Part shown: positions 56,701 through 64,000 of the stretch, one piece after another
Position numbering within the stretch: the stretch's first letter is position 1
Layout of the letters: every line of letters begins with the position of its first letter
From: Bradyrhizobium sp. AZCC 1610
GTDB taxonomy: Bacteria; Pseudomonadota; Alphaproteobacteria; Rhizobiales; Xanthobacteraceae
Length of the DNA: 64,000 nucleotides
Assembly (NCBI RefSeq): GCF_036924515.1
Contig: NZ_JAZHRR010000001.1
Location: forward strand, 3,009,001 to 3,073,000
Direction: 5' to 3'
Translations under genes and position numbers: made by a program
The notes under the pieces: model-generated
The model's database searches: none
The model's input: only the letters and a program-made list of their open reading frames with translations
Told to the model about the DNA's origin: nothing

Positions 56701-57378
56701 GGCGCTGGTGGCGGCATCGGATCAATCGGCAAGGGTGACGCGGTAGGTATCGCCTCTCAGTACAAGGGACTGAACGAGTACAGCGATACCCAAAAGCTCG
56801 CTGCATTCCTCGGCGCCGATCCTCGCGGAAAGTCGAACGCCTGGTGCGCAAAGTTCGTCAACAAATCGCTGGCCGAGGCTGGCGGTCAGGGGACGGGCAG
56901 CGCGGTGGCGAACAGCTTCCAGCGCTGGGGCACTGGTGTTGCCGACCACAACGCGGTCCAGCGCAACGACGTCCTGGTTCAAACCAAGGGTCTCGGTCCT
57001 GACCAGACCGGCGGTCACGTTGGTTTCGCCACAGGCAAGACGCGAATGCACAATGGCAAGCTTCAGCTGCAAATGCTGGGCGGCAACCAGGGTGACAGCG
57101 TCTCCGAGCAGTGGGTCGACTCCAACAGCAACCTGATGGTTCGCCGCGGTCAAAACCTGACCAGCCAGGTGCCGTCGCCGGCCGACACGATCAAGAACGT
57201 ACCTACGCCCCCGGCTCCCATGTCGGGCGGTCCAGGTGGTTCTGGTTGGGGTGGACAAGCGACCATCCACATCAACGGCAACAGCCACGATCCAGAAGCT
57301 CTCGCAGCGCTGGTCCAGCGTCGCGTTGACGAGTCGATGCAGTGGCGAACCCACGATACCGAGTCCGAATACACATGA
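53710..57378 (+). CDS. Tape measure protein with two peptidoglycan-hydrolase domains
   Basis: 1222 aa from ATG at 53710 behind GGAG. N-terminal coiled coils, a tape-measure core (about 230-450, including TEVIKAGIPESKAKAVTETI), hydrophobic segments (about 635-690) and a Gly/Ser linker. The C-terminus has a lysozyme/glucosaminidase-like part (about 865-980, NGISPALLAGVMAHETGKGK) and a CHAP-like part of the TIGR02594 type (about 1010-1160, NAWCAKFVNKSLAEAGG, GGHVGFATG). Sets tail length and cuts the wall during entry. Confidence 0.9.
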   Translation: MSTEQEILDLKLRLSAEEREMQPIKRWMRDLDRMAAQAKKFANVKLHTNFIDEATRRKIMGANAVVDTLSRSMMDTARAAKTAGKLTANYYGQLTSDIQHEVDKLNNATSKKQRKDQEVKLRRLIKYADAVAAVYNSSAERREQIETSLRERIAKVDDAAEADRLKKHKRTEDEIIRSRHRTQREIARGLKDTYGHAVGFGRGAAMYGAVGAAATGYAAKSAMTTRMRTDTAEVNLQTFGQMSKAQVQEMRKSWGDASAIKYGLDPEKMIDAFTEVIKAGIPESKAKAVTETILNSAAGLDLDIKNTTKYAARVATLTQDMKNLDPEKLKSIMNASAVAARESGADANEIIAANRRASGVFATSKMSPEQLSAFTAAGISAEMPSGKTGTFLGFMVNELAGAKNARGQRGRDLGAAANLLGFGSKDRMAKSMADDPAEALMQIFNKLGDMPEQKVAKITNLIGMREWRDELGTFVEIRDDVGRILKEIGNPKNKNFAEEAAQANIRSLKGRWKSLVTSFKLLWEQIGKGLEPTFGEIATFLTEWTAKLDKDLFRRNVEAIFKGFVEGLGFNNWTELMRSAFGDPGKMKDYAVTFGEFAKGFGQGIKVVAETISTIFVGLAKAFGVNSADPAAMGKFVAEFLGFAIALKFIAPVVGVLVTIGTVITNIAKALGAKKLAEWALPKIPGVATRLAPGVLGPLGAMGLIGDGRETNSADKVKGITDAIKEEREKKKKLMDAGKGDGRADPLFTPTSYLGDKLDTLGAKIERASFMGGLTDFSSRNRTGGGGIQYAVNTAGGSGGGSGGGLGPSKLVSGIGTPDALFKSTPGGALPNFGVGSGGIIKRDKIPSFSGGGGSAVSDAGLSRSKFEQMFAGTGLAGSYDQVVAQAKANGISPALLAGVMAHETGKGKVLSGNNPGGIMDPATGHMKKMQFSDINSGIAKTASVVAKNFNRAGGDLDAMGQKYAPVGAANDPNGLNAGWANGVRKHMGSLSEGSVGGAGGGIGSIGKGDAVGIASQYKGLNEYSDTQKLAAFLGADPRGKSNAWCAKFVNKSLAEAGGQGTGSAVANSFQRWGTGVADHNAVQRNDVLVQTKGLGPDQTGGHVGFATGKTRMHNGKLQLQMLGGNQGDSVSEQWVDSNSNLMVRRGQNLTSQVPSPADTIKNVPTPPAPMSGGPGGSGWGGQATIHINGNSHDPEALAALVQRRVDESMQWRTHDTESEYT

Positions 57379-57383
57379 TCTAA

Positions 57384-57405
57384 TCCCGGCCCTTCGGGGC
57401 CGGGA
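57384..57405 (+). terminator. UUCG hairpin after the tape measure gene
   Basis: TCCCGGCCC-TTCG-GGGCCGGGA, a 9-bp stem with a stable tetraloop. No T-run; could be a processing or stabilising hairpin. Confidence 0.5.
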
Positions 57406-57434
57406 CTTCACCGCAATTCTATCGAGAGGACTTC

Positions 57435-57938
57435 ATGGCCTTTGTGCTTATGGGACTAGGCTCCCTGTCTCCAGTAGCAGACGACGACGGCGTAATCCTC
57501 TTCTACATCCCTCAGCCCAGGCAGGACACTCCAGGCTTCGAGACGCTGCAGCGTGATGCGCAATATACCTGGGCCTCCGCCGATCGCCTGTCGCGCGATC
57601 CTGCGATGCAGTTCGTGGGGCCTGGCGAGGAAAACATCGTCGTCGAAGGGAAGATGTATCCCTACCACTTCGGCGGCCTATCCACCATCAAGAAGCTTCA
57701 GGATGCCGGTCGCGCAGGCAAGCCGCACGTTCTGGCTCGCTTCTATCCCCTGGATAACAATGCGTACGGCGCGGAGAACCTGGGAAATTTTGTCATCAAA
57801 CGAGTGCGCACCGTGGAGTCGAAGATCGGCGCTGTTGGCATCGCTCACAAGATCGACTTCACCCTTGAGCTAACCCGCTACGGCGACGACGTGCAGGCTG
57901 CTCCGGCACCGAATTCCGGTTGGTCTGGGAGAACGTAA
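57435..57938 (+). CDS. Tail protein U-like
   Basis: 167 aa. Starts MAFVLMGLGSLSPVADDDGV. Contains MYPYHFGGLSTIKKLQDAGR and a typical gpU C-terminus ending in a beta-rich segment. In P2 gpU and gpX complete the tail with gpD. Its stop overlaps the X-like start. Confidence 0.85.
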   Translation: MAFVLMGLGSLSPVADDDGVILFYIPQPRQDTPGFETLQRDAQYTWASADRLSRDPAMQFVGPGEENIVVEGKMYPYHFGGLSTIKKLQDAGRAGKPHVLARFYPLDNNAYGAENLGNFVIKRVRTVESKIGAVGIAHKIDFTLELTRYGDDVQAAPAPNSGWSGRT

Positions 57939-58165
57939 TGTCGACATACATCACCAAGCGTTTCGATCGGCTCGATCGCATCTGCTACGAGAGGTACGGA
58001 TCGACGGCCAACCAGATCGTCGAATGGGTCTTCGAGCAGAACCCTGGCGTCGAGGAACACGGCATCCTGCTGCCGATGGGCATCACCATCAACCTGCCGG
58101 ACGCCCCGCGGGCGCTCACGCAGCCCCCGGTGCTCAAGCAGGTCTTCCTCTGGGACGTCGAATAA
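57938..58165 (+). CDS. Tail protein X-like (LysM-type)
   Basis: 75 aa from ATG at 57938 (TAATG overlap). YITKRFDRLDRICYERYGST, then VFEQNPGVEEHGILLPMGIT: the D.L..I....Y....VE.VL..NP pattern of P2 gpX. Forms part of the baseplate hub. Confidence 0.85.
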   Translation: MSTYITKRFDRLDRICYERYGSTANQIVEWVFEQNPGVEEHGILLPMGITINLPDAPRALTQPPVLKQVFLWDVE

Positions 58166-58195
58166 TTCCCCCTGGCTCAGCAACTGTGTCAGACA

Positions 58196-58222
58196 GGCCG
58201 TCCTTCGGGGCGGCCTTTTTCT
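58196..58222 (+). terminator. Rho-independent terminator
   Basis: GGCCGTCC pairs with GGGGCGGCC around a TTC-type loop, followed by five Ts. Lies between X-like and D-like genes. Confidence 0.8.
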
Positions 58223-58237
58223 TTTTGGAGGCTGTGC

Positions 58238-59371
58238 GTGCCGACTGGTTACACCCCGATCTACCGCATCGAGAAGGGCGGTATCAACATCACCGACCGC
58301 TTCAACGATCGGTGTACCCAAATCAAGATCGATCTGCAGGCCGGCAACGGCGAGTCCGATCAATGCACGATCACTCTCGACGATCGAGACTGGGCGATCT
58401 CCCGGCCGTTTCCTGGCGAGACCATCGGCATCTGGCTGGGCTACGAGGAACTCGGCCTTGCTTACATGGGCACGTTCAACATCAATGACGTGCTGTTCAA
58501 CGGTATGCCTCGCACGATCATGCTGATTGGCCGGTCGTCTGGCCTTAACGACTTGCAGAAGGCGCCCACCGTCAGGGAGTTCGACAACCAGTCGATCGGC
58601 AGCATTCTGAACAAAATGGCGTCGCAGACCGGACTTCAGGCTGCGATCGGCGGGGAGCTGGCCGGCATCACCATCCCGTTCAAGAACCAGATCACCAGCA
58701 ACTACCACATGATCCACGAGCTGGAGCGCATGTACGGGGCGGTTGCCAAGGTCGTCGACGGCAAGCTGATGTTCGTCAAGCGCGACGGACGCACCACGGC
58801 AGCCGGAACAGAGCTGCCGACGATCATCCTCAATCCCCAGCACTTCGGCACCTGGAGCGTCAAGCACAGCAGCCGACCGACCGCCGGCTCAGTGCAGGCG
58901 TCCTGGTGGGACGACAAGGACATGGTTCGCCGATGGGTCGAGCACGCGGGTGGCGGGACGGACTCGGGCGGAGAGGTCTTCGGTGGACCAATGCAACTCG
59001 GCGGGATCTTCAACTCAGCCGAGGAAGCGCTCGCCGGAGCGAAATCAAAAATGGAAGCGCTAAGGCGGGCCGAAATGACGGGCCGCTTCGATCTCGCCAA
59101 GGGCGATCCTTGGATCAGAGATCAGCTGGGGATCCTGGTGACCGGAATGAGAGATGGCATCGACGGTGGCTACATCGTCGACAAAGCCACCCACACGTTC
59201 ATCAGAAGCACCGGCATCAAGACGACGCTGGAATGCAAGGCGTCGGGTCCAGGAGACAACCTCGCTGAAGCCAGCAAGGAGTTCTGGCAGCCCATCGGCA
59301 ACGAGACCGTTGGCGATCTTCTGGCTCGCGGTGGCGTGCCGAGCAACGTCATCGAAATTTCTCCTATGTAA
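58238..59371 (+). CDS. Baseplate hub/late control protein D-like
   Basis: 377 aa from GTG behind GGAGG. GGINITDRFNDRCTQIKIDL near the N-terminus and long alpha/beta region (GRSSGLNDLQKAPTVREFDN, LERMYGAVAKVVDGKLMFVK, SSRPTAGSVQASWWDD) match P2 gpD. Forms the hub that holds the spike. Confidence 0.9.
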   Translation: MPTGYTPIYRIEKGGINITDRFNDRCTQIKIDLQAGNGESDQCTITLDDRDWAISRPFPGETIGIWLGYEELGLAYMGTFNINDVLFNGMPRTIMLIGRSSGLNDLQKAPTVREFDNQSIGSILNKMASQTGLQAAIGGELAGITIPFKNQITSNYHMIHELERMYGAVAKVVDGKLMFVKRDGRTTAAGTELPTIILNPQHFGTWSVKHSSRPTAGSVQASWWDDKDMVRRWVEHAGGGTDSGGEVFGGPMQLGGIFNSAEEALAGAKSKMEALRRAEMTGRFDLAKGDPWIRDQLGILVTGMRDGIDGGYIVDKATHTFIRSTGIKTTLECKASGPGDNLAEASKEFWQPIGNETVGDLLARGGVPSNVIEISPM

Positions 59372-59385
59372 ACCACGGAAACGAA

Positions 59386-60555
59386 ATGTTCAGTCAAGAA
59401 ATCATCGACGCCATCCGGGCGGCGGCGAGGGCTAACGATTGGCCTGAGTCCGCGCTGCTTGCGGTGGTCGAGTGTGAAACGTCGGGCAAGCCGTTCGAAC
59501 AGGACGGCCACACGCCCGCGCTGCTCTTCGAGCGGCACAAATTCTACTCGGAGATGAAGAAGCACGAGCCGAGCAAGCTGAGCGCTGCGATCAAGGCCGG
59601 CCTCGCCATCCCGAAGTGGAGCAAGAAAACCCAGTACAAGGACCAGGGCACCTCAGCTGGCCGCCTCGCTGTCATAGCGAAGGCACGAGCCATCGACGAG
59701 GAAGTCGCCAACAGAGCGGCGTCCTGGGGCCTTGGCCAGACCATGGGCTTCAACGCCGAGCGCCTTCACTACCCGAATGCGACCGAGATGGTCGCCGAGT
59801 TGTCGAAGGGGATCGACGAGCAGATCGAAGCCATGGTCCGCGAGATCAAGACCAGCAAGCTGGATCGATATCTCAAGGCCAAGGACTTCACCTCGTTCGC
59901 CCGCGGCTACAACGGTCCTGGCTTCGCTCAGAACAACTATGACTCGCGCATGCGCAAGGCTGATGGCGTGTGGGCGCGACGCATTGAGAACCCTGAGTTC
60001 GTTGCCAAGCCGGGCAAGACGGTCACCGTGGTCTACCAGACGCGGCTCAAGGAATTGGGCTACGCGATCGGCAAGATCGACGGCGATTGGGGCGATCTGA
60101 CCACGGGCGCAACGTCCGCGTTCCAGCGGAAGTGGGGCCTGAAGGTCACCGGCCATCCGAACGACGAGACCACCAAGCAGTTCGACAAGCTCGACGCGAG
60201 CGACAAGCGCGAAGTCAGCAACGAACGTGCCGAGGCGACGGTCGACGATCTCCGCGCTGCGGGTTCCCAGACTGTCAAGGCGGCCGACAAGGGTTCGCTG
60301 GTCTCCAAGATCATGGTCGGGACCGGCCTGGTCGGTGGCGCCGAGCAGACGGGCATCCTCGATCAAGCCAAGGAGGCAGTCAGCCATGTGGAGACTGCCA
60401 AGAGCGTGCTCGACTCCGTCAAGGATCTCGCAGTTGGCCTTGCACCGTACTGGTGGGTCGGCGTGATCGTCGTCGGCTTCATCACCTGGCGGCTGTACGG
60501 CGACGTCATCAAGCGCCGGCTCCATGACCATCAGAGCGGAGTCCACCTTGGATAA
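59386..60555 (+). CDS. Endolysin: N-acetylmuramidase, peptidoglycan-binding domain, C-terminal membrane segment
   Basis: 389 aa. N-terminal muramidase of the DUF3380 type (ALLAVVECETSGKPFEQDGH, FERHKFYSE, WGLGQTMGFNAE), a PG_binding_1 domain (about 210-265, VYQTRLKELGYAIGKIDGDW), an Ala-rich linker and a C-terminal membrane helix (YWWVGVIVVGFITWRLYG). The membrane anchor is not standard for this family. Start of the lysis cassette. Confidence 0.9.
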   Translation: MFSQEIIDAIRAAARANDWPESALLAVVECETSGKPFEQDGHTPALLFERHKFYSEMKKHEPSKLSAAIKAGLAIPKWSKKTQYKDQGTSAGRLAVIAKARAIDEEVANRAASWGLGQTMGFNAERLHYPNATEMVAELSKGIDEQIEAMVREIKTSKLDRYLKAKDFTSFARGYNGPGFAQNNYDSRMRKADGVWARRIENPEFVAKPGKTVTVVYQTRLKELGYAIGKIDGDWGDLTTGATSAFQRKWGLKVTGHPNDETTKQFDKLDASDKREVSNERAEATVDDLRAAGSQTVKAADKGSLVSKIMVGTGLVGGAEQTGILDQAKEAVSHVETAKSVLDSVKDLAVGLAPYWWVGVIVVGFITWRLYGDVIKRRLHDHQSGVHLG

Positions 60556-60964
60556 CATCCTCGAAAAGATCGCGGCCTACCGGGCCGCGGTCTCCCGGTA
60601 CGTGAAAGCGGGCCGGGAGTTCATCGCGACCACGTTCGGTAAGGCCACCGTAGCCTTGCTGATCCTGGTCTCCGTCGCAGCCTACGCGCATCACCGCGGC
60701 TCCGTGCGAGCCGAGGGGCGGCTGACGCCGCAGATCGCCGAGCTGCAGAAGAAGCTCGCCGACGCCGAAGCAAGACTGCCCCTGGTGGTCGAGGCCGCGC
60801 CGGACACCAATCTGGCCGATCGTCTCGCGGCATCCGAGGACGCGAAAGCCAAACTCCAAAAGAAAGTAGCAGACTATGAAACGCAGCTGGCTCGGCGCCC
60901 TGCGAAGGCTGGGGCTTTTACTCTGTCTCCCGCTGACGCTCGCAGCCTGTCAAACATTAAATGA
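60524..60964 (+). CDS. i-spanin (Rz-like)
   Basis: 146 aa; ATG at 60524 overlaps the endolysin gene, with TTG at 60548 (behind GGAGTCCACC) as alternative. An N-terminal membrane helix (ATVALLILVSVAAYAHH) followed by a coiled coil (EIAELQKKLADAEARLP-like). The o-spanin gene is nested in its 3' end. Confidence 0.75.
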   Translation: MTIRAESTLDNILEKIAAYRAAVSRYVKAGREFIATTFGKATVALLILVSVAAYAHHRGSVRAEGRLTPQIAELQKKLADAEARLPLVVEAAPDTNLADRLAASEDAKAKLQKKVADYETQLARRPAKAGAFTLSPADARSLSNIK

Positions 60965-61169
60965 CGTCCCGCCCGAGCGGCGGATGGACGTCAGCGTGTG
61001 CCTGAAGATCGCGCAGGAAGTGGACCTTCCTCCGATCAAGGCCGGCATGGACGCCCGCACGGTGATCGCAACCTACCGGGCGGCGCTCATCAGCGCGAAC
61101 ATCAACCTCAAAGACACTAAGGCCTGCATGGCCCTGCTCGATCGAGCAGAGGAGGAAGGCTACTTCTAA
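60876..61169 (+). CDS. o-spanin (Rz1-like lipoprotein)
   Basis: 97 aa. Signal peptide with lipobox (LGLLLCLPLTLAAC), then a helical part. Overlaps the i-spanin frame by 89 bp in a different register, as in the Rz/Rz1 pairs of many phages. Together they fuse inner and outer membranes at lysis. Confidence 0.8.
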   Translation: MKRSWLGALRRLGLLLCLPLTLAACQTLNDVPPERRMDVSVCLKIAQEVDLPPIKAGMDARTVIATYRAALISANINLKDTKACMALLDRAEEEGYF

Positions 61170-61504
61170 TGGACATCGCATCGGCGCTGCCCTACGTCAC
61201 CCCATTCCTCGCCATCGTGGGGTTCGTCTCCGGCATCTGGTACAAGGTGGAGGGCAGGATCACCGCCCAATTCACCGAAGCCAAGGCTGCCGGAACCGAA
61301 GCCGCCAAGAAGGCTGAGGCGGCCGAGAAGGCCCTGGCCGAGTTCAAGATCAAGGTCGCCGAGGAGTACGCCTCCTGGGATACCGTGAAGCAGATCGAGG
61401 CCCGCTTGACCGAGCGCATGGACGACCTGTCCAGCAAGGTCATGAGCATTCCGGATCAGATCGCTCACCGCATGGTCGAAATGATTAAACTCGCCGGCAA
61501 GTGA
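61169..61504 (+). CDS. Lysis-cassette membrane protein, 111 aa
   Basis: TAATG overlap with the o-spanin stop. One N-terminal membrane segment (LPYVTPFLAIVGFVSGIWYK) and a long Ala/Lys/Glu coiled coil. Could be a holin accessory (XhlA-like) or a pinholin. No other holin lies in the cassette. Confidence 0.6.
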   Translation: MDIASALPYVTPFLAIVGFVSGIWYKVEGRITAQFTEAKAAGTEAAKKAEAAEKALAEFKIKVAEEYASWDTVKQIEARLTERMDDLSSKVMSIPDQIAHRMVEMIKLAGK

Positions 61505-61580
61505 GGTTCGCGAATAAAACGATAAGGACGGCCTGACGGGCCTCCATGGACTGCATCCGCACACCTGCGGTCCCAACTTC

Positions 61581-61632
61581 GAGCGCTTGGATGGACGGCC
61601 TTCGGGTCCTCTGTTCAAGCGCTCTTTTTTTT
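61581..61632 (+). terminator. Strong terminator after the lysis cassette
   Basis: GAGCGCTTG (61581-61589) pairs perfectly with CAAGCGCTC (61616-61624), followed by eight Ts (61625-61632). Confidence 0.9.
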
Positions 61633-61668
61633 GTGCCTGCACCAAACCCACCGTGGAATCAAGGCCTA

Positions 61669-61710
61669 AATTTGCTCGAATGCAAATTGTGTGCTAGGCA
61701 AATGCAAATG
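61669..61710 (+). promoter_or_regulatory. Promoter/operator for the A1-like gene
   Basis: Palindrome TTTGC-TCGAAT-GCAAA (61671-61686; arms extend to AATTTGC/GCAAATT), then TGTGCTAGG and two more GCAAA half-sites (61698 and 61704). The TGTGCTAGG following the palindrome is the same as near 2195. Confidence 0.65.
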
Positions 61711-61767
61711 CGGGGAGGGGGCAAATTCGCCTCGTCGCATCCGGTTCCACCAAGCCACAGAGGTCGA

Positions 61768-63729
61768 ATGCCTACGCCGCCCGTGCCCTCCGATGAACGC
61801 GCCCGCAGAAAAGCCGTCGTCGAAGAATTGCTGAAGCTGGGGTACCACCCCCAGGGATCCAGAGGGGGCTTGGCCTCCGCCACCAAGACCGCCGAACGCC
61901 GTGAAGGCATCAACTATCCGCGCTGGGTGCGCGACGAAGAGGCTCGCGCCGCCAAGGGGCAGCTGAACTTCGCGGTCGACTGGTCGCTCTACGTCCCGCC
62001 GGCACCCGCCGCCACCGTCACCTCAGGATCTGAAGAGGTAGGCGAGGATCTGTCCGCCGAGAACCACGCGCACAAGCGCGCAGAGCTTCTCTCGGCCGAC
62101 GTCACCCAGCTCATCACCCGTTCGAAATACCCGGTCACCAATCCGGACGCCATCATGATCGACTCGCCGATGGTCTATCGGTGGAGCAATAAGGAAGGCC
62201 GCTACGTCGAGAAGGAAGGCAAGCCCCGCACCTGGATGACCGACACCCTGCGTGTAGCGCCGGTCCTGGACAGCCGTGGCAAGAACTTCATCTTCACGTC
62301 GGCCCAGAACGACAGCCTCCTGCACGAGGAATTCTGGGCCAATCTCCAGGCCTATGCCGCCTGGATCAACGCCGAGATCATCGTCGGCCCGTTCACCTAC
62401 GAGACGCAGTGGTGGGCTGAGAACGATCCTCAGGCCCGCACCTACGCGGAGGAGCTGATCCCCCATCTGTGCTTCGGCCAGATGAAGATCGGCAGCAACT
62501 TCGTGTTCTGCGGCGAAATGAACACCCTGCCGACCGCGTCGGCGCCAATCTCCGACCTCGTCACGTACCCGCGTGGCCGATGGGCGGTGTTCCCGCACGC
62601 CAAGCGTCAGCTCAAGAGCGTTCCGTCGACCGATCCGTCCATCCAGGCGCATCAGGTCATGACGTCCGGCTGCTGCACGCGGCCGAAGGTGATCCCGCGG
62701 AAGGCCGGCGTGAAGTCGATCTTTCACCAGGTCATCGGCGCTGTCGTCGTCCAGTTCGACGAGGACGGGGATGTGTTCTGCCGGCAGATCACTGCGGGTG
62801 AGGACGGCGCGTTCTATGACCTCGATCGCCGGGTGGCGAATGCGGAAGTGACGACGGGCCACCGCGCCCGCGCGCTGACGATTGCCGACCTGCACGTCCG
62901 CAAGATGGACCAGGCCAACTGCATGGCCACGTTCGGCTGGGACACGCGCGGCAACAAGGCTCGCTATCGCAACAGCCTGATGGACGTCCTCAATCCGGAG
63001 AACGTGATCGTTCACGACATCTTCGACAACGAGGCGCGGAACCATCACCACGTCCACGACAACGCCTACAGCTACGAGATGGCGATCCGCGGTCGCGACA
63101 GCGTCGAGGACGAGGTCAACGGCGTCGGCGGCTTCCTGGTGAGCCTGGCAGGCGAGGACCGCACGGTCATCGTCGCAGAAGGCAACCACGATATCGCGCT
63201 GGAGAAGTATGTCCGGGAAGGGCGCTATCGCAACGACGGCGGCAACATCCGCTTCGGCCTGCAGCTCGAAGACGCCTACATGGGCTACGTCGAGGCGCGC
63301 TCGCACGCGATCGACAACGACCTGCCGGTGCCGCGCTTCTCGCTGCTGGAGTACGCCATCCGCCAGAAGTTCGAGAGCCTGAACGACAATGTGGTCTGGT
63401 GCCATGACGGTTACAGCCATCTGATCGACGGCGTCGAGGTCGGCAACCACGGCTTCCGCGGCGCGAATGGCGCCCGGGGGACAGTGCGCGGCTTCGCCAA
63501 GGTCGGCCGCAAGATGTCGATCGGTGACAAGCACTCGCCGGAGATCGACGAGGGTGTCTACGTGTCGGGCGCGATGAACCTGCGCCATGGGTACAACAAG
63601 GGCGCGTCCGGCTGGGCCGTGACGCACACCGTGCAGTACCCGGACGGCAAGCGGTCGCTGATCACGTTCCAGAACGGCAAGTACGGACCGAAGCCCATCA
63701 TCCGGGTTCCGGCGCTCGCTGCTGCCTGA
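61768..63729 (+). CDS. T5 A1-like protein with metallophosphoesterase-like motifs
   Basis: 653 aa from ATG at 61768 behind CAGAGGTCG; the longer frame upstream spans the terminator and is rejected. N-terminal part with a small helical DNA-binding look (RRKAVVEELLKLGYHPQGSR). The C-terminal half has VHDIFDNEARNHHHVHDN, VIVAEGNHDIALEKY and WCHDGYSHLIDGVEVGNHGF, which resemble metal ligands of calcineurin-type phosphoesterases. The overall size and pattern recall the T5 pre-early A1 protein family (host DNA degradation and DNA transfer). Exact role uncertain. Confidence 0.7.
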   Translation: MPTPPVPSDERARRKAVVEELLKLGYHPQGSRGGLASATKTAERREGINYPRWVRDEEARAAKGQLNFAVDWSLYVPPAPAATVTSGSEEVGEDLSAENHAHKRAELLSADVTQLITRSKYPVTNPDAIMIDSPMVYRWSNKEGRYVEKEGKPRTWMTDTLRVAPVLDSRGKNFIFTSAQNDSLLHEEFWANLQAYAAWINAEIIVGPFTYETQWWAENDPQARTYAEELIPHLCFGQMKIGSNFVFCGEMNTLPTASAPISDLVTYPRGRWAVFPHAKRQLKSVPSTDPSIQAHQVMTSGCCTRPKVIPRKAGVKSIFHQVIGAVVVQFDEDGDVFCRQITAGEDGAFYDLDRRVANAEVTTGHRARALTIADLHVRKMDQANCMATFGWDTRGNKARYRNSLMDVLNPENVIVHDIFDNEARNHHHVHDNAYSYEMAIRGRDSVEDEVNGVGGFLVSLAGEDRTVIVAEGNHDIALEKYVREGRYRNDGGNIRFGLQLEDAYMGYVEARSHAIDNDLPVPRFSLLEYAIRQKFESLNDNVVWCHDGYSHLIDGVEVGNHGFRGANGARGTVRGFAKVGRKMSIGDKHSPEIDEGVYVSGAMNLRHGYNKGASGWAVTHTVQYPDGKRSLITFQNGKYGPKPIIRVPALAAA

Positions 63730-63732
63730 TCG

Positions 63733-63748
63733 TTTGCACGAATGCAAA
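63733..63748 (+). promoter_or_regulatory. TTTGC-N6-GCAAA palindrome
   Basis: TTTGC-ACGAAT-GCAAA immediately before the ribosome site AAAAAGGAGAGA of the last gene. The same 15-mer (CGTTTGCACGAATGC) appears in reverse at 19,427-19,442. Confidence 0.65.
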
Positions 63749-63762
63749 AAGGAGAGAATTGC

Positions 63763-64000
63763 ATGCTCGTCTACCTCGCCGGTCCGATCTCGGGCCTCAA
63801 CTTCGAAGGCGCCACGGACTGGCGGCAGTACGCAAAAACGGAGCTGTCGCAGTTCGGGATCAAGGCTCTGTCGCCGCTACGCGAACAGGATCACCTGAAA
63901 TCGGTTGGCATCTTCACGGACTGCGCGAAGGAGACCGAGCGCCTGAAGTCCCCAATGTCGATGCCCCGCGGCCTGGCCGTGCGGGATCGCTGGGACGCCA
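63763..64000 (+). CDS. Partial nucleoside 2-deoxyribosyltransferase-like gene
   Basis: At least 79 codons; runs off the right edge. ATG behind AAGGAGAG. Starts MLVYLAGPISGLNFEGATDW, then ALSPLREQDHL: the YLAGP.....A..WR and ..SP.R pattern of nucleoside 2-deoxyribosyltransferase/DUF4406 proteins, which salvage nucleosides or modify nucleotide pools. The catalytic Glu/Asp region would be beyond the edge. Confidence 0.6.
   Translation, partial: MLVYLAGPISGLNFEGATDWRQYAKTELSQFGIKALSPLREQDHLKSVGIFTDCAKETERLKSPMSMPRGLAVRDRWDA

Noticed and set aside
61546-61767. Upstream extension of the A1-like gene
   Set aside because: Crosses the terminator and promoter; ATG at 61768 has a ribosome site.
1-64000. 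Integrase, repressor or attachment site proving lysogeny
   Set aside because: None identified in this window; the ParA-like gene and cargo only hint at it, so temperate life style is not claimed.

Overview
The window is a 64 kb piece of a tailed-phage (or prophage) genome of high GC content. Both edges cut through a gene. The head and tail genes describe a myophage with a contractile tail, built from Mu-like head-completion proteins and a P2-like tail module. The likely host is an alphaproteobacterium of the Bradyrhizobium/Rhodopseudomonas group. This rests on a 14.4-19.0 kb block of proteins that I recognise as typical of Bradyrhizobium chromosomes: a stand-alone ATP-dependent DNA ligase core, a Myb/SANT-like small protein, a CxxC small protein and a 144-aa conserved hypothetical. 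That attribution is from memory of the families, not from a search.

Layout. (1) 1-12.4 kb: about 37 mostly leftward, very small, tightly overlapping genes (many ATGA overlaps), nearly all of unknown function. The recognisable ones are a GIY-YIG-like protein, a SpoT/MESH1-like HD hydrolase, a ribosome-modulation-factor-like protein and a DUF6197-like protein. (2) 12.5-14.4 kb: one 256-aa leftward gene, then an AT-rich non-coding stretch with a 27-bp inverted repeat, which is a candidate origin or control region. (3) 14.4-19.2 kb: host-like cargo with exported proteins, the ligase and REP-like hairpins, ending in a run of 22-bp tandem repeats. (4) 19.4-26.3 kb: a rightward operon of tiny membrane proteins plus a proteasome/HslV-like hydrolase, a Clp-fold exported protein, an HExxH protein, two tRNAs flanking a GH10 xylanase, a holin-like protein and a thioredoxin. 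(5) 26.3-37.1 kb: packaging and head genes (small terminase, ParA-like ATPase, P-loop kinase, SGNH esterase, large terminase, portal, scaffold, major capsid protein). (6) 37.1-59.4 kb: connector, baseplate, fibre, sheath, tube, tail chaperone with -1 frameshift, tape measure, U, X and D. (7) 59.4-61.5 kb: lysis cassette (muramidase, i-spanin, o-spanin, membrane protein). (8) 61.7-64 kb: a T5 A1-like protein and a truncated nucleoside deoxyribosyltransferase-like gene.

Two themes stand out. First, a palindrome TTTGC-N6-GCAAA recurs in front of transcription units on both strands throughout the phage-like parts, which suggests a phage-wide operator or promoter element. Second, between the tail fibre and the tail sheath (46.8-50.6 kb) there is a compact set of genes that looks like a protein-modification system. 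It contains a small tail-type protein ending in alternating cysteines, an acetyltransferase-like protein, a radical SAM/SPASM enzyme split by a one-base frameshift, and an aspartyl/asparaginyl-hydroxylase-like oxygenase. This is my best candidate for an undescribed system: modification of a tail-tip protein by RiPP-type chemistry.
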